Assembly: GCF_016919245.1 (NCBI RefSeq)
Contig: NZ_JAFEJA010000002.1
Location: forward strand, 246,001 to 310,000
Origin: Streptomyces zhihengii
GTDB taxonomy: Bacteria > Actinomycetota > Actinomycetes > Streptomycetales > Streptomycetaceae
Direction of reading: 5' to 3'
DNA length: 64,000 nt
Position numbers and translations under genes: made by a program. The notes below the pieces were generated by a model. It saw only the letters and a program-made list of their open reading frames with translations. It ran no database searches and had not been told where the DNA came from. Of this stretch, positions 17,649 to 26,426 are shown one piece after another (within the stretch, counting starts at the first letter, position 1; each line of letters opens with the position of its first letter).

Positions 17649-17767
17649 CCCGGGGCCCGGGGCACGGGGCAGCCGGCCACGGTCTCCGCTTCCGGGGTGC
17701 CGATCGCTCCCGGGGTACTGATCTCTTCCTTACGCCACCCCGGCGGCGGTCCAGGCACACTGGGGGC

Positions 17768-18349
17768 ATGACGACCGGTGCACCCACCCCGACCGCCCGC
17801 GGGCGCTCACGCGCCCGCACGTTCCTCCCCCTCGGCATCGCCGCGTGGCTGGTCCTGGAGATCTGGCTGCTGACGCTCGTGGCGGGCGCGGCAGGCGGTT
17901 TCACGGTCTTCGCGCTGCTGGTGGCGGGGATCGTGCTGGGAGCGGTGGTGATCAAGCGGGCCGGGCGCCGCGCGTTCACCAACCTGACCGAGACGCTTCA
18001 GCGGCAGACGGCCGGCGGGGAGCCGTTCGACCCCAGGGCCCAGGCCCCGCGGTCGAGCGGCGAGGGCAACGGCCTGCTGATGCTCGGCGGGCTGATGCTG
18101 ATGCTCCCGGGCCTGATCTCCGACGTCCTCGGCCTGTTCCTGCTGCTGCCGCCGGTGCGCACCCGGCTCAGCCGCTCCGTCGAACGCTCCCTGGAGCGCC
18201 GGATGAACGCGGCGTCCGCCGGGAGCTTCGGCGGCGCCTTCCAGCAGGCCCGGATGCACCGGCCGGACGGCAAGGTCGTCCAGGGCGAGGTGATCGTCCG
18301 CGACGACCCGCCCGCCGACGACACCCCGCGGCCGCCCCTCACCCCCTGA
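17768..18349 (+). CDS. FxsA-family cytoplasmic membrane protein
   Basis: 193 residues from ATG 17768. It has three or four hydrophobic segments (LGIAAWLVLEIWLLTLV, FTVFALLVAGIVLGAVVI, LLMLGGLMLMLPGLISDVLG, LLLPPVRTRL). GGLMLMLPGLISD is the FxsA signature; E. coli FxsA overexpression suppresses F-plasmid exclusion of phage T7. A basic and then acidic cytoplasmic C-terminal tail follows. It lies 119 nt after ppm1, probably with its own promoter; cellular function is not established. Confidence 0.88.
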   Translation: MTTGAPTPTARGRSRARTFLPLGIAAWLVLEIWLLTLVAGAAGGFTVFALLVAGIVLGAVVIKRAGRRAFTNLTETLQRQTAGGEPFDPRAQAPRSSGEGNGLLMLGGLMLMLPGLISDVLGLFLLLPPVRTRLSRSVERSLERRMNAASAGSFGGAFQQARMHRPDGKVVQGEVIVRDDPPADDTPRPPLTP

Positions 18350-18516
18350 GCGACCGGCCGCTGCCGGGGCCGCGCCCCCGGCATCCGCCGCGGCCCGGAC
18401 CGGAGTGCTGGGCACCCGGTCCGGGCCGCGGCGCATCCGACTGCGGCAGCACCGGCGTATCTTCCTGCGGCGCCGCCGGCGCCTGCCTTGGAGGCGGTGG
18501 GTGCGGGCAGCACAAA

Positions 18517-18568
18517 CGGAGCCGCGGGCTGTGCGACACCTTCCGGTGTGTCACAGCCCGCGGCTCCG
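18517..18568. terminator. Strong bidirectional-type terminator between fxsA and rbpA
   Basis: Inverted repeat with arms CGGAGCCGCGGGCTGTG (18517-18533) and CACAGCCCGCGGCTCCG (18552-18568). The intervening GACACC/GGTGT bases extend the stem around a TTCC loop. It lies 25 nt past the rbpA stop and can serve both convergent genes. Confidence 0.85.
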
Positions 18569-18592
18569 TGTGCGTGTGTGCCCGCGCGCGCC

Positions 18593-18967
18593 CTAGGCGG
18601 ACTTGCGGCTGTCGCGCGGATGCACGGCGATGTTCATGGCGCCGGACCTGAGGACCGCCAGCCTCTCGGCCAGCACCTCCTCCAGCTCCTCACGCGTACG
18701 CCGCTCCATGAGCATGTCCCAGTGCGTACGCGCAGGCTTGCCCTTCTTCTCCTCGGGGCCGTCCCCGTCAACGAGGAGTGCCTGGCTTCCGCAGACCTTG
18801 CACTCCCACTCCGGCGGAATCTCCGCCTCGACCGAGAACGGCATCTCGAAACGATGCCCCTTCTCGCATGCGTACTCCACCGCCTGGCGCGGGGCCAGAT
18901 CGATGCCGCGGTCGGTCTCGTAGCTGGTCACCACGAGGCGCGTGCCGCGAAGAGCTCGCTCACTCAT
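18593..18967 (-). CDS. rbpA: RNA polymerase-binding protein RbpA
   Basis: 124 residues. RbpA binds RNA polymerase holoenzyme with HrdB-type sigma, stabilises open complexes and affects rifampicin tolerance in Streptomyces and mycobacteria. Visible are the C34-x3-H38 and C56-x2-C59 metal-site residues of the core domain (YACEKGHRFEM, EWECKVCG) and the basic linker plus sigma-interacting helix (RTHWDMLMERRTREELEEVLAERL). Start ATG 18967 has GGGAGG upstream. It is preceded by a sigma-R promoter and followed by a strong terminator. Confidence 0.97.
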   Translation of the reverse strand: MSERALRGTRLVVTSYETDRGIDLAPRQAVEYACEKGHRFEMPFSVEAEIPPEWECKVCGSQALLVDGDGPEEKKGKPARTHWDMLMERRTREELEEVLAERLAVLRSGAMNIAVHPRDSRKSA

Positions 18968-19027
18968 GAATCGTGCCTCCCGGGCTTGTCGCCCACAGGA
19001 CAGGTGTCGCTGTCGTCGTCATCCGGT

Positions 19028-19055
19028 CAACGTCCGGTCGGCGGTAAAGATTCCC
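19028..19055 (-). promoter_or_regulatory. Sigma-R (disulfide stress) promoter of rbpA
   Basis: On the minus strand GGGAAT (19055-19050), exactly 18 nt spacer, then GTTG (19031-19028). This fits the sigma-R consensus GGGAAT-N18-GTT and lies about 60 nt upstream of rbpA. rbpA is an established SigR-regulon member in S. coelicolor. Confidence 0.85.
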
Positions 19056-19223
19056 GTTGCGGGTCATGCGTCGCCCGTCGTGCCGCCCCTTGTTCTACCC
19101 ACCAGTGCCCGGTTTGTCACATCTGAACGCAGATGTCACCCAGCGTCTTTCATCATTGAGCACGCAGTAACGGTCCGCCTGGCAGGCCAAAGGCGTACAC
19201 TACCGGCCTTCCGCATCCCCTGT

Positions 19224-20579
19224 CTAAATGCGCTCCGGCAGCGGGTTGCCCGCGGCGGCCGCCGCGCGCCGCACCGGCACCCGCGCCAGCAGCGCGAAGC
19301 CCAGTGCGAAGAAGATCACCAGAGAGATGATGGCATCCCGGTAGCTCCCGGTCAGCTGATACGCGAGACCGAACACCAGTGGCCCCAGCCAGCTCATGCC
19401 CCGGTCGCTCATCTCGTACGCGGAGAAGTACTCGGCCTCCTTGCCGCGCGGCACCAGATGGGAGAAGAGCGAGCGGGAGAGCGCCTGGCTGCCGCCCAGC
19501 ACCAGGCCGATGCCCGCGGCGAGACAGAAGAACCACACCGGCGCCCCCGCCGGCAGGAAGTACCCCGCGGCCAGGATCACCGTCCACACGCCCAGCGAGG
19601 CGAGGATCGTGCGCTTGGCGCCGTAGGTCCTGGCCAGCCGCCCCATGCCCAGGGCGCCCGCCACCGCCAGCACCTGCACCAGCAGCACCGCGACGATCAG
19701 CGTCGTCTGGTCGAGGCCGAGCTCCTCCGAGCCGTAGACCGACGCCTGGGAGATGACGGTCTGGATCCCGTCGTTGTAGACCAGGTACGCCAGCAGGAAC
19801 GACAGGGTCAGCGGATGGCGGCGCATGTCCTTGAGGGTGGTGACGAGCTGCCGCCAGCCCGAGCCGACCGCCCCCGCGCCGGCCGGCGACACCCGGCGGT
19901 CCCGCAGGCGGCGCAGCGGCACGATGCTCCAGGCGCCCCACCACAGGCCCGCCGACGCCAGGCAGATCCGGACCGCCTCGCCCTCGGACAGGCCGAAGGA
20001 GTCGTGGCCCGAGTACACGATCAGGTTCAGCACCAGGACCAGGGCGCCGGAGGTGTAGCCGAAGGCCCAGCCCTTCGACGACACGGCGTCCCGTTCCCCG
20101 GGCTCGGAGATCTGCGGCAGATAGGCGTTGTAGAGGACCATCGACACCGCGAGCGAGGCGTTGGCGACGATCAGCAGGAGCGCGCCGAGCAGATAGCGGT
20201 GGCCGTCCAGGAAGAACATGCCGGTGGTCGCGGCAGCGCCGACGTAGGCGGCGACGGCGAGCAGCGGCTTCTTGCGGCCCGTCCGGTCCGCCGCCGCGCC
20301 CGCGAGCGGCATCAGCAGGATCGCCAGCACCATCGAGGCGGAGACCGCGTAAGGGAAGACCGACCCGGCGCGCACGGGTATGCCGAGGGGGTGGACGAAA
20401 CCGTCGGCGTCCGCCGCGGCCTTCGCCACGGAGGTCAGGTACGGGCCGAGGAACACCGTCAGCACGCTGGTCGAGTACACGGAGCACGCGAAGTCGTAGA
20501 AGTACCAGCCGCGCTGCTCCCGGCGCCGTTCGTCCCGGTCGCCCGTGCCCGCCTCCCGGCCGGCCGTCTCCGCCGTCAT
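19224..20579 (-). CDS. MFS transporter, Atg22/UMF1-like
   Basis: 451 residues with about 12 hydrophobic segments. The N-terminal motif WYFYDFACSVYSTSVLTVFLGPYL is characteristic of the UMF1/Atg22-like branch of the major facilitator superfamily, which in yeast exports amino acids from the vacuole. The MFS loop motif appears as GAAADRTGRKKPLL. Substrate in bacteria is unknown. The gene lies 43 nt downstream of the GDPD gene on the same strand, so it may be the third gene of a yczE-gdpd-MFS unit. Confidence 0.87.
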   Translation of the reverse strand: MTAETAGREAGTGDRDERRREQRGWYFYDFACSVYSTSVLTVFLGPYLTSVAKAAADADGFVHPLGIPVRAGSVFPYAVSASMVLAILLMPLAGAAADRTGRKKPLLAVAAYVGAAATTGMFFLDGHRYLLGALLLIVANASLAVSMVLYNAYLPQISEPGERDAVSSKGWAFGYTSGALVLVLNLIVYSGHDSFGLSEGEAVRICLASAGLWWGAWSIVPLRRLRDRRVSPAGAGAVGSGWRQLVTTLKDMRRHPLTLSFLLAYLVYNDGIQTVISQASVYGSEELGLDQTTLIVAVLLVQVLAVAGALGMGRLARTYGAKRTILASLGVWTVILAAGYFLPAGAPVWFFCLAAGIGLVLGGSQALSRSLFSHLVPRGKEAEYFSAYEMSDRGMSWLGPLVFGLAYQLTGSYRDAIISLVIFFALGFALLARVPVRRAAAAAGNPLPERI

Positions 20580-20622
20580 CCGCGCCCCCTCGCTCGTCCC
20601 CTGCCCAGGCGCGTCCGGACGG

Positions 20623-21387
20623 TCAGACCCACAGGCCGCGGTCGGTCAGCACGGTGCGCAACGTCTCCAGATGATCGGTCATGATGCCATCCACGCCAAG
20701 ATCCAGGAGCCTGCCCATTCCCTCCGCGTCGTTGACCGTCCAGACGTGCACCTGGAGGCCGCGGGCGTGGGCCGCGCGGACGAAGCGCCGGTCCACGACG
20801 CGGACGCCGTACTCCTTCTCCGGCACCTGCACGCACACGGCTCCGTCGCGCAGCGGCGCCGGGAGTCCCAGCGACGCCAGGCGCAGCCCGACCACGCCCC
20901 GGACGCCGTAGGAGGTGGCCAGCCGGGGGCCGGCGAGCCGGGCCGCCCGGGCCACCCGGCGCTCGGAGAACGAGCCGACGCACACCCGGTCCCAGGCCCC
21001 GGTCCCGCGCACGAGCTCCACCAGCGGCTCCAGCGCCGGGGCCGCCTTGACGTCCACGTTCCAGCGGGCGTCCGGGAACTCCTCCAGCAGCTCCTCGAAG
21101 AGCGGCAGCGGCTCCCGGCCCGCCACCCGGGCCCGGCGCACCTCGCTCCAGGGGAGCGCGTCGATCCTGCCGCCGGAGTCGGTGACCCGGTCCAGCGTCG
21201 CGTCGTGGAACGCCACGAGCCGGCCGTCGCGGGTCGTGTGGACGTCGGTCTCGAAGTAGCGGTAACCGGCGTCCGCTGCCCGCCGGAAGGCCGCCGCGGT
21301 GTTCTCGATCCCGTCGGCGGCCCCGCCGCGATGGGCGAAGGCGAGCGTCGACGGGTGGTCGAGATAGGGGTGGCTTATTCGGATCAC
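20623..21387 (-). CDS. Glycerophosphodiester phosphodiesterase
   Basis: 254 residues from GTG 21387. The GDPD TIM barrel is marked by FAHRGGAADGIENT (catalytic H and metal E), FETDVHTTRDGRLVAFHD (E-x-D and the second catalytic H), and VDGIMTDH near the end. It hydrolyses glycerophosphodiesters to glycerol 3-phosphate and an alcohol. No signal peptide is seen, so it is likely cytosolic. The start overlaps the yczE stop (GTGA at 21387-21384). A much longer open frame upstream of this start is an antisense shadow of the MocR gene. Confidence 0.92.
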   Translation of the reverse strand: MIRISHPYLDHPSTLAFAHRGGAADGIENTAAAFRRAADAGYRYFETDVHTTRDGRLVAFHDATLDRVTDSGGRIDALPWSEVRRARVAGREPLPLFEELLEEFPDARWNVDVKAAPALEPLVELVRGTGAWDRVCVGSFSERRVARAARLAGPRLATSYGVRGVVGLRLASLGLPAPLRDGAVCVQVPEKEYGVRVVDRRFVRAAHARGLQVHVWTVNDAEGMGRLLDLGVDGIMTDHLETLRTVLTDRGLWV

Positions 21388-22064
21388 GGTCGCAGTATGG
21401 CCTGCCGGGGTGAAGCCCCGGCGACCACGGTGCTGCCCTGCTCCGGCGCGGGGACGGCGAACACCCGCAGGAAGAACTGCGCGAGGGGCCCGATGGCGAG
21501 CGCGTAGAGCACGGTGCCCGCGCCGACCGTGCCGCCGAGCAGGAAGCCGGTGGCCACGACCACCACCTCCAGCCCGGTGCGCACCAGCCGGATCGAACGG
21601 CCCGTCAGCCGGTGGAGACCGGTCATCAGCCCGTCCCGGGGGCCCGGCCCGAAGCGGGCCGATATGTAGAGGCCGGTGGCCGCCCCGTTCAGCACCACAC
21701 CGGCGACGAGCAGCGGCACGCGCACCGCCATCGCCTCGACGCCGGGCACCAGGGCGAGCGTCCCGTCCATGGCCAGCCCGACCACGAACACGTTGGACAC
21801 GGTGCCGAGGCCGGGCCGCTGCCGGATCGGGATCCACAGCAGCAGCACCACGGCGCCGACGATGATCGACACGACGCCGATGGAGATCCCGGTCCGCTCG
21901 GCGAGCCCCTGGTGCAGCACCCCCCACGGCTCCAGTCCGAGACCGGCGCGCACCAGGAGCGCCGAGCTGACGCCGTAGAGCGCGAGACCGGCGTAGAGCT
22001 GGAGCAGCCTGCGGGTGAGATGCGTGGGCACGAGGACCCCCCTGGTGGTAGTGGACCGATGCAT
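21384..22064 (-). CDS. YczE/YitT-type integral membrane protein
   Basis: 226 residues with five or six hydrophobic segments; RLLQLYAGLALYGVSSALLVRAGLGLEPWGVLHQGL is the typical YczE start. Such proteins are frequently encoded divergently from MocR-type regulators, as here. The biochemical role is unknown; a transporter or accessory role is proposed for the family. ATG 22064 lies inside a palindromic operator candidate shared with the MocR gene. Confidence 0.85.
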   Translation of the reverse strand: MHRSTTTRGVLVPTHLTRRLLQLYAGLALYGVSSALLVRAGLGLEPWGVLHQGLAERTGISIGVVSIIVGAVVLLLWIPIRQRPGLGTVSNVFVVGLAMDGTLALVPGVEAMAVRVPLLVAGVVLNGAATGLYISARFGPGPRDGLMTGLHRLTGRSIRLVRTGLEVVVVATGFLLGGTVGAGTVLYALAIGPLAQFFLRVFAVPAPEQGSTVVAGASPRQAILRP

Positions 22065-22070
22065 GCCACT
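22050..22070. promoter_or_regulatory. Candidate MocR operator between yczE-like gene and mocR-like gene
   Basis: Inverted repeat AGTGG (22050-22054) ... CCACT (22066-22070) with a 11-nt centre, overlapping the yczE start codon. Further GTGG half-sites (GGTGGTAGTGG, TGTGGCT) flank it within the 64-nt divergent gap. Binding would repress the membrane protein gene and allow autoregulation. Confidence 0.35.
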
Positions 22071-22128
22071 CTGTGGCTATGGAAAGAGTCGCAACCATGG
22101 CCAATTCGAGGAAGGTGGACTGACTTCC

Positions 22129-23628
22129 ATGTCGCAGTGGACCTCGGCGGTGGGAGCGGCCCAGCTCGCCCGTCAGCTCAGCGCCCAGCAGCAGCGCCCC
22201 GCCGGGCCCGGCACCCGCCGCCCCCCGGCCTACCGCGCCCTCGCGGACGGCATCCGCCTGCTGGTGCTCGAAGGGCGGGTCCCGGTGGCCGCCCGCCTCC
22301 CCGCGGAGCGCGAACTGGCCCTGTCGCTCTCCGTCAGCCGCACCACGGTCGCCGCCGCCTACGAGGCCCTGCGCTCCGAGGGCTTCCTGGAGTCCCGCAG
22401 GGGAGCGGGGAGCTGGACGGCCGTCCCGGCGGGGAACCCGCTGCCGGCCCGCGGGCTCGAACCGCTGCCGCCCGAGTCCCTCGGCTCCATGATCGACCTC
22501 GGCTGCGCGGCCCTCCCGGCCCCCGAGCCCTGGCTGACCCAGGGCTTCCAGGGCGCCCTGGAGGAACTGCCCCCGTACGCCCACACCCACGGCGACTACC
22601 CGGCGGGCCTGCCCGCCCTGCGGCAGATGCTCGCCGACCGGTACACCGAGCGCGGCATCCCCACCATGCCCGAGCAGATCATGGTCACCACCGGCGCGAT
22701 GGGCGCCATAGACGCCATCTGCCACCTCTTCGCCGGCCGCGGCGAGCGCATCGCCGTCGAGTCGCCCAGCTACGCCAACATCCTCCAGCTCATGCGGGAG
22801 GCCGGGGCCCGGCTGGTGCCGGTGGCGATGGCCGCCGGGCTCAGCGGCTGGGACCTGGGCCGCTGGCGGCAGGTGCTGCGCGAGGCCGCGCCCCGGCTCG
22901 CCTATGTGGTCGCCGACTTCCACAACCCCACCGGCGCGCTCGCCGACGACGACCAGCGCCGGGCCCTGGTCGAGGCCGCGCGGTCCGCCGGGACCGTCCT
23001 CGTCGTCGACGAGACGATGTCGGAGCTCCACCTCGACCCGGACGTCGTCATGCCCCGCCCCGTCTGCGGCTTCGACCCGGCCGGGTCCACCGTGCTCACC
23101 GTCGGCTCGGCGAGCAAGGCGTTCTGGGCCGGCATGCGGATCGGCTGGGTGCGCGCCGCGCCCGATGTGATCAGGTCGCTCGTCGCCGCCCGCGCCTACG
23201 CGGACCTCGGCACCCCCGTGCTGGAGCAGCTCGGCGTCAACTGGCTGATGCGCACCGGTGGCTGGGACAGCGCCGTGACCATCCGCCGCGAGCAGGCGAG
23301 GGAGAACCGCGACGCGCTGGTCTCCGCCGTGCGCCGGGAGCTGCCCGACTGGGAGTTCGACGTGCCCCGGGGCGGGCTGACGCTCTGGGTCCGCACCGGC
23401 GGCCTCTCCGGCTCGCGGCTCGCCGAGGTCGGGGAGCGGGTCGGCGTCCGGGTGCCGTCCGGCCCCCGATTCGGGGTCGACGGGGCGTTCGAGGGGTACG
23501 TCCGGCTGCCGTTCACCGTCGGCGGGCCCGTCGCCGACGAGGCCGCCGCCCGCCTGGCCGCCGCGGCGCGCCTGGTGCGGAAGGGCGCCTCCGCCGGCGC
23601 CGAGTCGCCCCGGACGTTCGTGGCCTGA
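22129..23628 (+). CDS. MocR-type GntR regulator with aminotransferase-like domain
   Basis: 499 residues from ATG 22129 with GAGGAAGG upstream. The N-terminal GntR winged helix (about residues 35-100: YRALADGIRLLVLEGRV, LPAERELALSLSVSRTTVAAAYEAL) is followed by a fold-type I aminotransferase-like domain (about 130-480). The PLP-binding lysine is in GSASKAFWAGMRIGW (about K330), with the preceding DETMSEL and HNPTG motifs intact. MocR proteins sense PLP or PLP-amine adducts. The divergent yczE-like gene is the likely target. Confidence 0.92.
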   Translation: MSQWTSAVGAAQLARQLSAQQQRPAGPGTRRPPAYRALADGIRLLVLEGRVPVAARLPAERELALSLSVSRTTVAAAYEALRSEGFLESRRGAGSWTAVPAGNPLPARGLEPLPPESLGSMIDLGCAALPAPEPWLTQGFQGALEELPPYAHTHGDYPAGLPALRQMLADRYTERGIPTMPEQIMVTTGAMGAIDAICHLFAGRGERIAVESPSYANILQLMREAGARLVPVAMAAGLSGWDLGRWRQVLREAAPRLAYVVADFHNPTGALADDDQRRALVEAARSAGTVLVVDETMSELHLDPDVVMPRPVCGFDPAGSTVLTVGSASKAFWAGMRIGWVRAAPDVIRSLVAARAYADLGTPVLEQLGVNWLMRTGGWDSAVTIRREQARENRDALVSAVRRELPDWEFDVPRGGLTLWVRTGGLSGSRLAEVGERVGVRVPSGPRFGVDGAFEGYVRLPFTVGGPVADEAAARLAAAARLVRKGASAGAESPRTFVA

Positions 23629-23678
23629 CGCACGAGGGCCGGGCCCCCGCGGTGCGGGGACCCGGCCGGTGAAGCGCT

Positions 23679-25289
23679 TCAGCCCTCGGCGGGGACGGCG
23701 ACGGCCGCCTTGGTGAGCGCGGGCCGCGCCTCGGACGCCGTGTCCTCGCCGCTCTCACCGCTCTCGGCGTGCCCGTCGCTCTCGCCGTCGCGCGGCGGCA
23801 GCAGGTCCAGCACCGCCCGGCGGTGCTCCTCCGCGGTCGTGTCGTCGTACGGGTCGGGGGTGGCCGGGACCTGGATCCTCAGCACCTCGCCGGTGCCGAG
23901 CCTGGCGTACCCGCGGCCGGGCGGGACGGCGCCGGCCGGGGTGGTGCACGGGGCGGCGCCCAGCACGGCCGCCACCTCGTCGAAGGGGACGGGGCCCAGC
24001 ACGACCCGGGCCCTGGTGTGGGTGCGCACCGTCTCGGTGAGCGCCCCGGCGCCGTCGAGCTGCTCCGCGACGACGACGGTGACCTGGGCGGCCCTGCCGT
24101 GCCGCAGCGGCACCTGGAGGAGCTCCTGCGGGTCCATGTGGCCGTCGGCCGCCGCGAGGTGCCCGAGGGTGCCGGGCCGGTCCACCAGGATCCACAGGGG
24201 GCGCCGGGTGTCCTCGGGTGCGGGCTGTCCGGCCTGCCGGGCGCGGTTGGCGGCGATCAGCCGGCGCTCCGTCTCCTGGGCCGCCCACTCCAGGCCCGAC
24301 AGCGCCCCGGCCGGACCGCACTCCACGCCGAGGACGCCCGGCCGCCCGGCGAAGGAGGCGAACTCGCCGGTGCCGGCGCCCTCGACGATCAGGACGTCCC
24401 CGTGGCGCAGGGCCTGGAGGGCGATGGAGCGCAGCAGGGTCGTGGTGCCGCTGCCCGGGTCCCCGAGGACCAGCAGGTGCGGCTCGGTGGAGCGGGGGCC
24501 GGTGCGCCAGACGACGGGCGGCGCCTGCTCCGTGCCGTCGGACGCGGTGACCGGGACGGTGCGCTGGACGGAATCGGGGTCGGTGAAGCCCAGCACCGTC
24601 TCGCCGGGCGAGATGACGAAGGGCTGCGCCGCGATCGCGGTGGACAGGGCGGGCAGCACGCTCATCAGCAGGGTGTTGCCCTCCTCGTCCCAGACGAAGC
24701 GGTACTCGCGGCCCCGTCCGGACTTGGCGTGCAGCAGGCGCTCGATCCGGTCGCGGGAGGCGGCCTCGGAGTCGGTGAACCAGGCCGGGTAGCTCATCCG
24801 CAGCCGGGTGAGGCGGCCGTCCTCGTCGAACTCGTAGGCGCTGAGGGCCTTGCTCCACTCGCCGCCGTGGGCGAAGAGGGGAGCCGGGTCGCCCTCGGCC
24901 GAGAAGTACGGCACGAGGGCCTCGTAGAGAGCGGAGAGGCGGGCGATCTCCGCGTCGGCGGGGCCGGTTCGCACCGGCACCTTGACGCGGCCCGCCCAGG
25001 CGGCCGCGGCCATCACCGTGATCAGGGCGATCAGGGGCCCGTACGGGATGAGCGCGACCACCAGGACGCAGGCCGCCACAGAGAACAGGCTGGGACCGCG
25101 CCGTTCCTTGGGTGTGGCGGCCCACTTGGTGCGGGCCATCGCGGCCAGCTTCCGCAGACCACGGCCGACCGTGATCAGGGGATGGAGGACATCCGTGGCG
25201 CTGTCGGCGGCCGTGCGCGCCAGCTCCCGGCTACGGGCGAGCTGTGCGCTGCCGCTGGTCAGAATGCGGGGGAGTGGTCGCCGGGCCAC
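23679..25289 (-). CDS. sffA: SpoIIIE/FtsK-like DNA translocase-related protein SffA
   Basis: 536 residues. Two adjacent hydrophobic segments at about residues 68-98 (LFSVAACVLVVALIPYGPLIALITVMAAAAWAG) precede a P-loop domain with Walker A LGDPGSGTTTLLRS (about 265-278; note T in place of the usual lysine) and a hydrophobic WILVD Walker B-like strand. The small membrane gene upstream and this order match the smeA-sffA locus of S. coelicolor, where SmeA targets SffA to sporulation septa and affects chromosome partitioning (established for S. coelicolor). The symbol rests on context and memory. Confidence 0.75.
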   Translation of the reverse strand: MARRPLPRILTSGSAQLARSRELARTAADSATDVLHPLITVGRGLRKLAAMARTKWAATPKERRGPSLFSVAACVLVVALIPYGPLIALITVMAAAAWAGRVKVPVRTGPADAEIARLSALYEALVPYFSAEGDPAPLFAHGGEWSKALSAYEFDEDGRLTRLRMSYPAWFTDSEAASRDRIERLLHAKSGRGREYRFVWDEEGNTLLMSVLPALSTAIAAQPFVISPGETVLGFTDPDSVQRTVPVTASDGTEQAPPVVWRTGPRSTEPHLLVLGDPGSGTTTLLRSIALQALRHGDVLIVEGAGTGEFASFAGRPGVLGVECGPAGALSGLEWAAQETERRLIAANRARQAGQPAPEDTRRPLWILVDRPGTLGHLAAADGHMDPQELLQVPLRHGRAAQVTVVVAEQLDGAGALTETVRTHTRARVVLGPVPFDEVAAVLGAAPCTTPAGAVPPGRGYARLGTGEVLRIQVPATPDPYDDTTAEEHRRAVLDLLPPRDGESDGHAESGESGEDTASEARPALTKAAVAVPAEG

Positions 25290-25325
25290 ATCTGTCTCCT
25301 GACGTGCTCGTCGGTCGTACGGGTG

Positions 25326-25520
25326 TCAGAACTTGATCCCGCCCAGCAGCCCGGCGAGGCTCGTGGTGCCCGCCGTGATGCTCGGCGCGATCGCGGTGCC
25401 CGCGAGGAAGAAGCCGAAGAGCGCGGAGACGAACGCGTGCGACGCCTTGAGCCCGTCCTTCCGGAAGAAGAGGAAGACGATGATGCCGAGCAGCACGACG
25501 CCTGACATGGACAGGATCAT
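25326..25520 (-). CDS. smeA: Small membrane protein SmeA
   Basis: 64 residues with two hydrophobic helices (ILSMSGVVLLGIIVFLFF and SALFGFFLAGTAIAPSI) separated by the basic loop RKDGLKASHAF. Its size, topology and position 36 nt upstream of an FtsK-like gene match SmeA, a small septum-localised protein of sporulating Streptomyces hyphae that recruits SffA. ATG 25520 is preceded by AGGAGAAC. The region upstream is unusually AT-rich, consistent with a developmental promoter. Confidence 0.78.
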   Translation of the reverse strand: MILSMSGVVLLGIIVFLFFRKDGLKASHAFVSALFGFFLAGTAIAPSITAGTTSLAGLLGGIKF

Positions 25521-25816
25521 GAGGTTCTCCTGGGTGAGGGGACATTCACCATGAGTTCTTCCATCCTTACGGAAAGTATCTATACGACAAAAGGTGCAAA
25601 TGAGTGAATTTCTGCCTGTTTCACTCGAATGGGTGGCGACTGCGCCCGGGCCGGCGCGCGCCCCGCACCCCGAGGCGGCACAGTTCCTCCGGCGCAGTCC
25701 GGGCCCGCGGCGGCGTCCCCGGGGCCGCCCGGCCCCGGGCAGTACCCTGTCGGTTCACTCGTACGGCCGCTCCCGCCGTGCGACCCAGGTCAACGTGGTG
25801 AAAGGCGGTCCGTCCG
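25521..25816. other. Divergent intergenic region with AT-rich promoter segment for smeA
   Basis: About 25555-25625 is conspicuously AT-rich for this genome. On the minus strand TTCACT, an 18-nt spacer and TATAGA form a sigma-70-like promoter candidate about 60-95 nt upstream of smeA. The remaining part toward 25816 is GC-rich and must hold the ankyrin-gene promoter; a purine-rich AAAGGCGG lies upstream of ATG 25817. Confidence 0.4.
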
Positions 25817-26209
25817 ATGAGCGAGGTCCCGGACTCCGAGGTGATCGAACTCGCGACCAAGGTCTTCGACCTGGCGCGCCGCGGTGAGACCGAGACGCTC
25901 GCCGCCTATCTCGACGCGGGCGTCCCCGCCGACCTCACCAACGACAAGGGCGACACCCTCGTGATGCTCGCCGCCTACCACGGCCACGCGGCCACCGTGG
26001 AGGCGCTGCTCGCCCGCGGCGCCGCGGCCGACCGCGCCAACGACCGCGGCCAGACGCCGCTCGCGGGCGCCGTCTTCAAGGGGGAGGACGCCGTCATCCG
26101 CGTCCTCCTCGACGGCGGCGCCGACCCGCAGGCGGGCACACCGTCCGCCGCGGATACCGCGCGGATGTTCGGGAAGACGGACCTCCTGGAGCTGTTCGAC
26201 GGCCGCTGA
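25817..26209 (+). CDS. Ankyrin-repeat protein
   Basis: 130 residues. Three or so ankyrin units are visible: LTNDKGDTLVMLAAYHGHAATVEALLARGA, RANDRGQTPLAGAVFKGEDAVIRVLLDGGA, and a last unit ending AARMFGKTDLLELF-like. It is a compact soluble scaffold with no catalytic domain. Proteins of this size are common in Streptomyces; partner unknown. It is divergent from smeA. Confidence 0.88.
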   Translation: MSEVPDSEVIELATKVFDLARRGETETLAAYLDAGVPADLTNDKGDTLVMLAAYHGHAATVEALLARGAAADRANDRGQTPLAGAVFKGEDAVIRVLLDGGADPQAGTPSAADTARMFGKTDLLELFDGR

Positions 26210-26371
26210 GCGCCCGTCGCGCGGCTCCGGCCCGGCGGCCCGCCCCGCCGCCGGGCGAGGGCCCCGCACCCGCCCGCGGCCCACCGGCGGCCGGGCGGCC
26301 ACCCACCGGCGAGGACGCCGTAAATGTGGTCGCGGTGGCGAAATGCGTCGGTCATCATGACGTCAGCCCTG

Positions 26372-26393
26372 TCCCGGACCTCATCATCCGGGA
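26372..26393 (+). repeat. Inverted repeat upstream of a small Cys-rich ORF
   Basis: TCCCGGA (26372-26378) and TCCGGGA (26387-26393) around an 8-nt loop. It could be an operator or an RNA hairpin in the leader before the 21-codon ORF and the HEAT gene. Confidence 0.45.
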
Positions 26394-26426
26394 ATTCCCC
26401 TGGGGCACCGAAGAGAGGCAGAGAAG

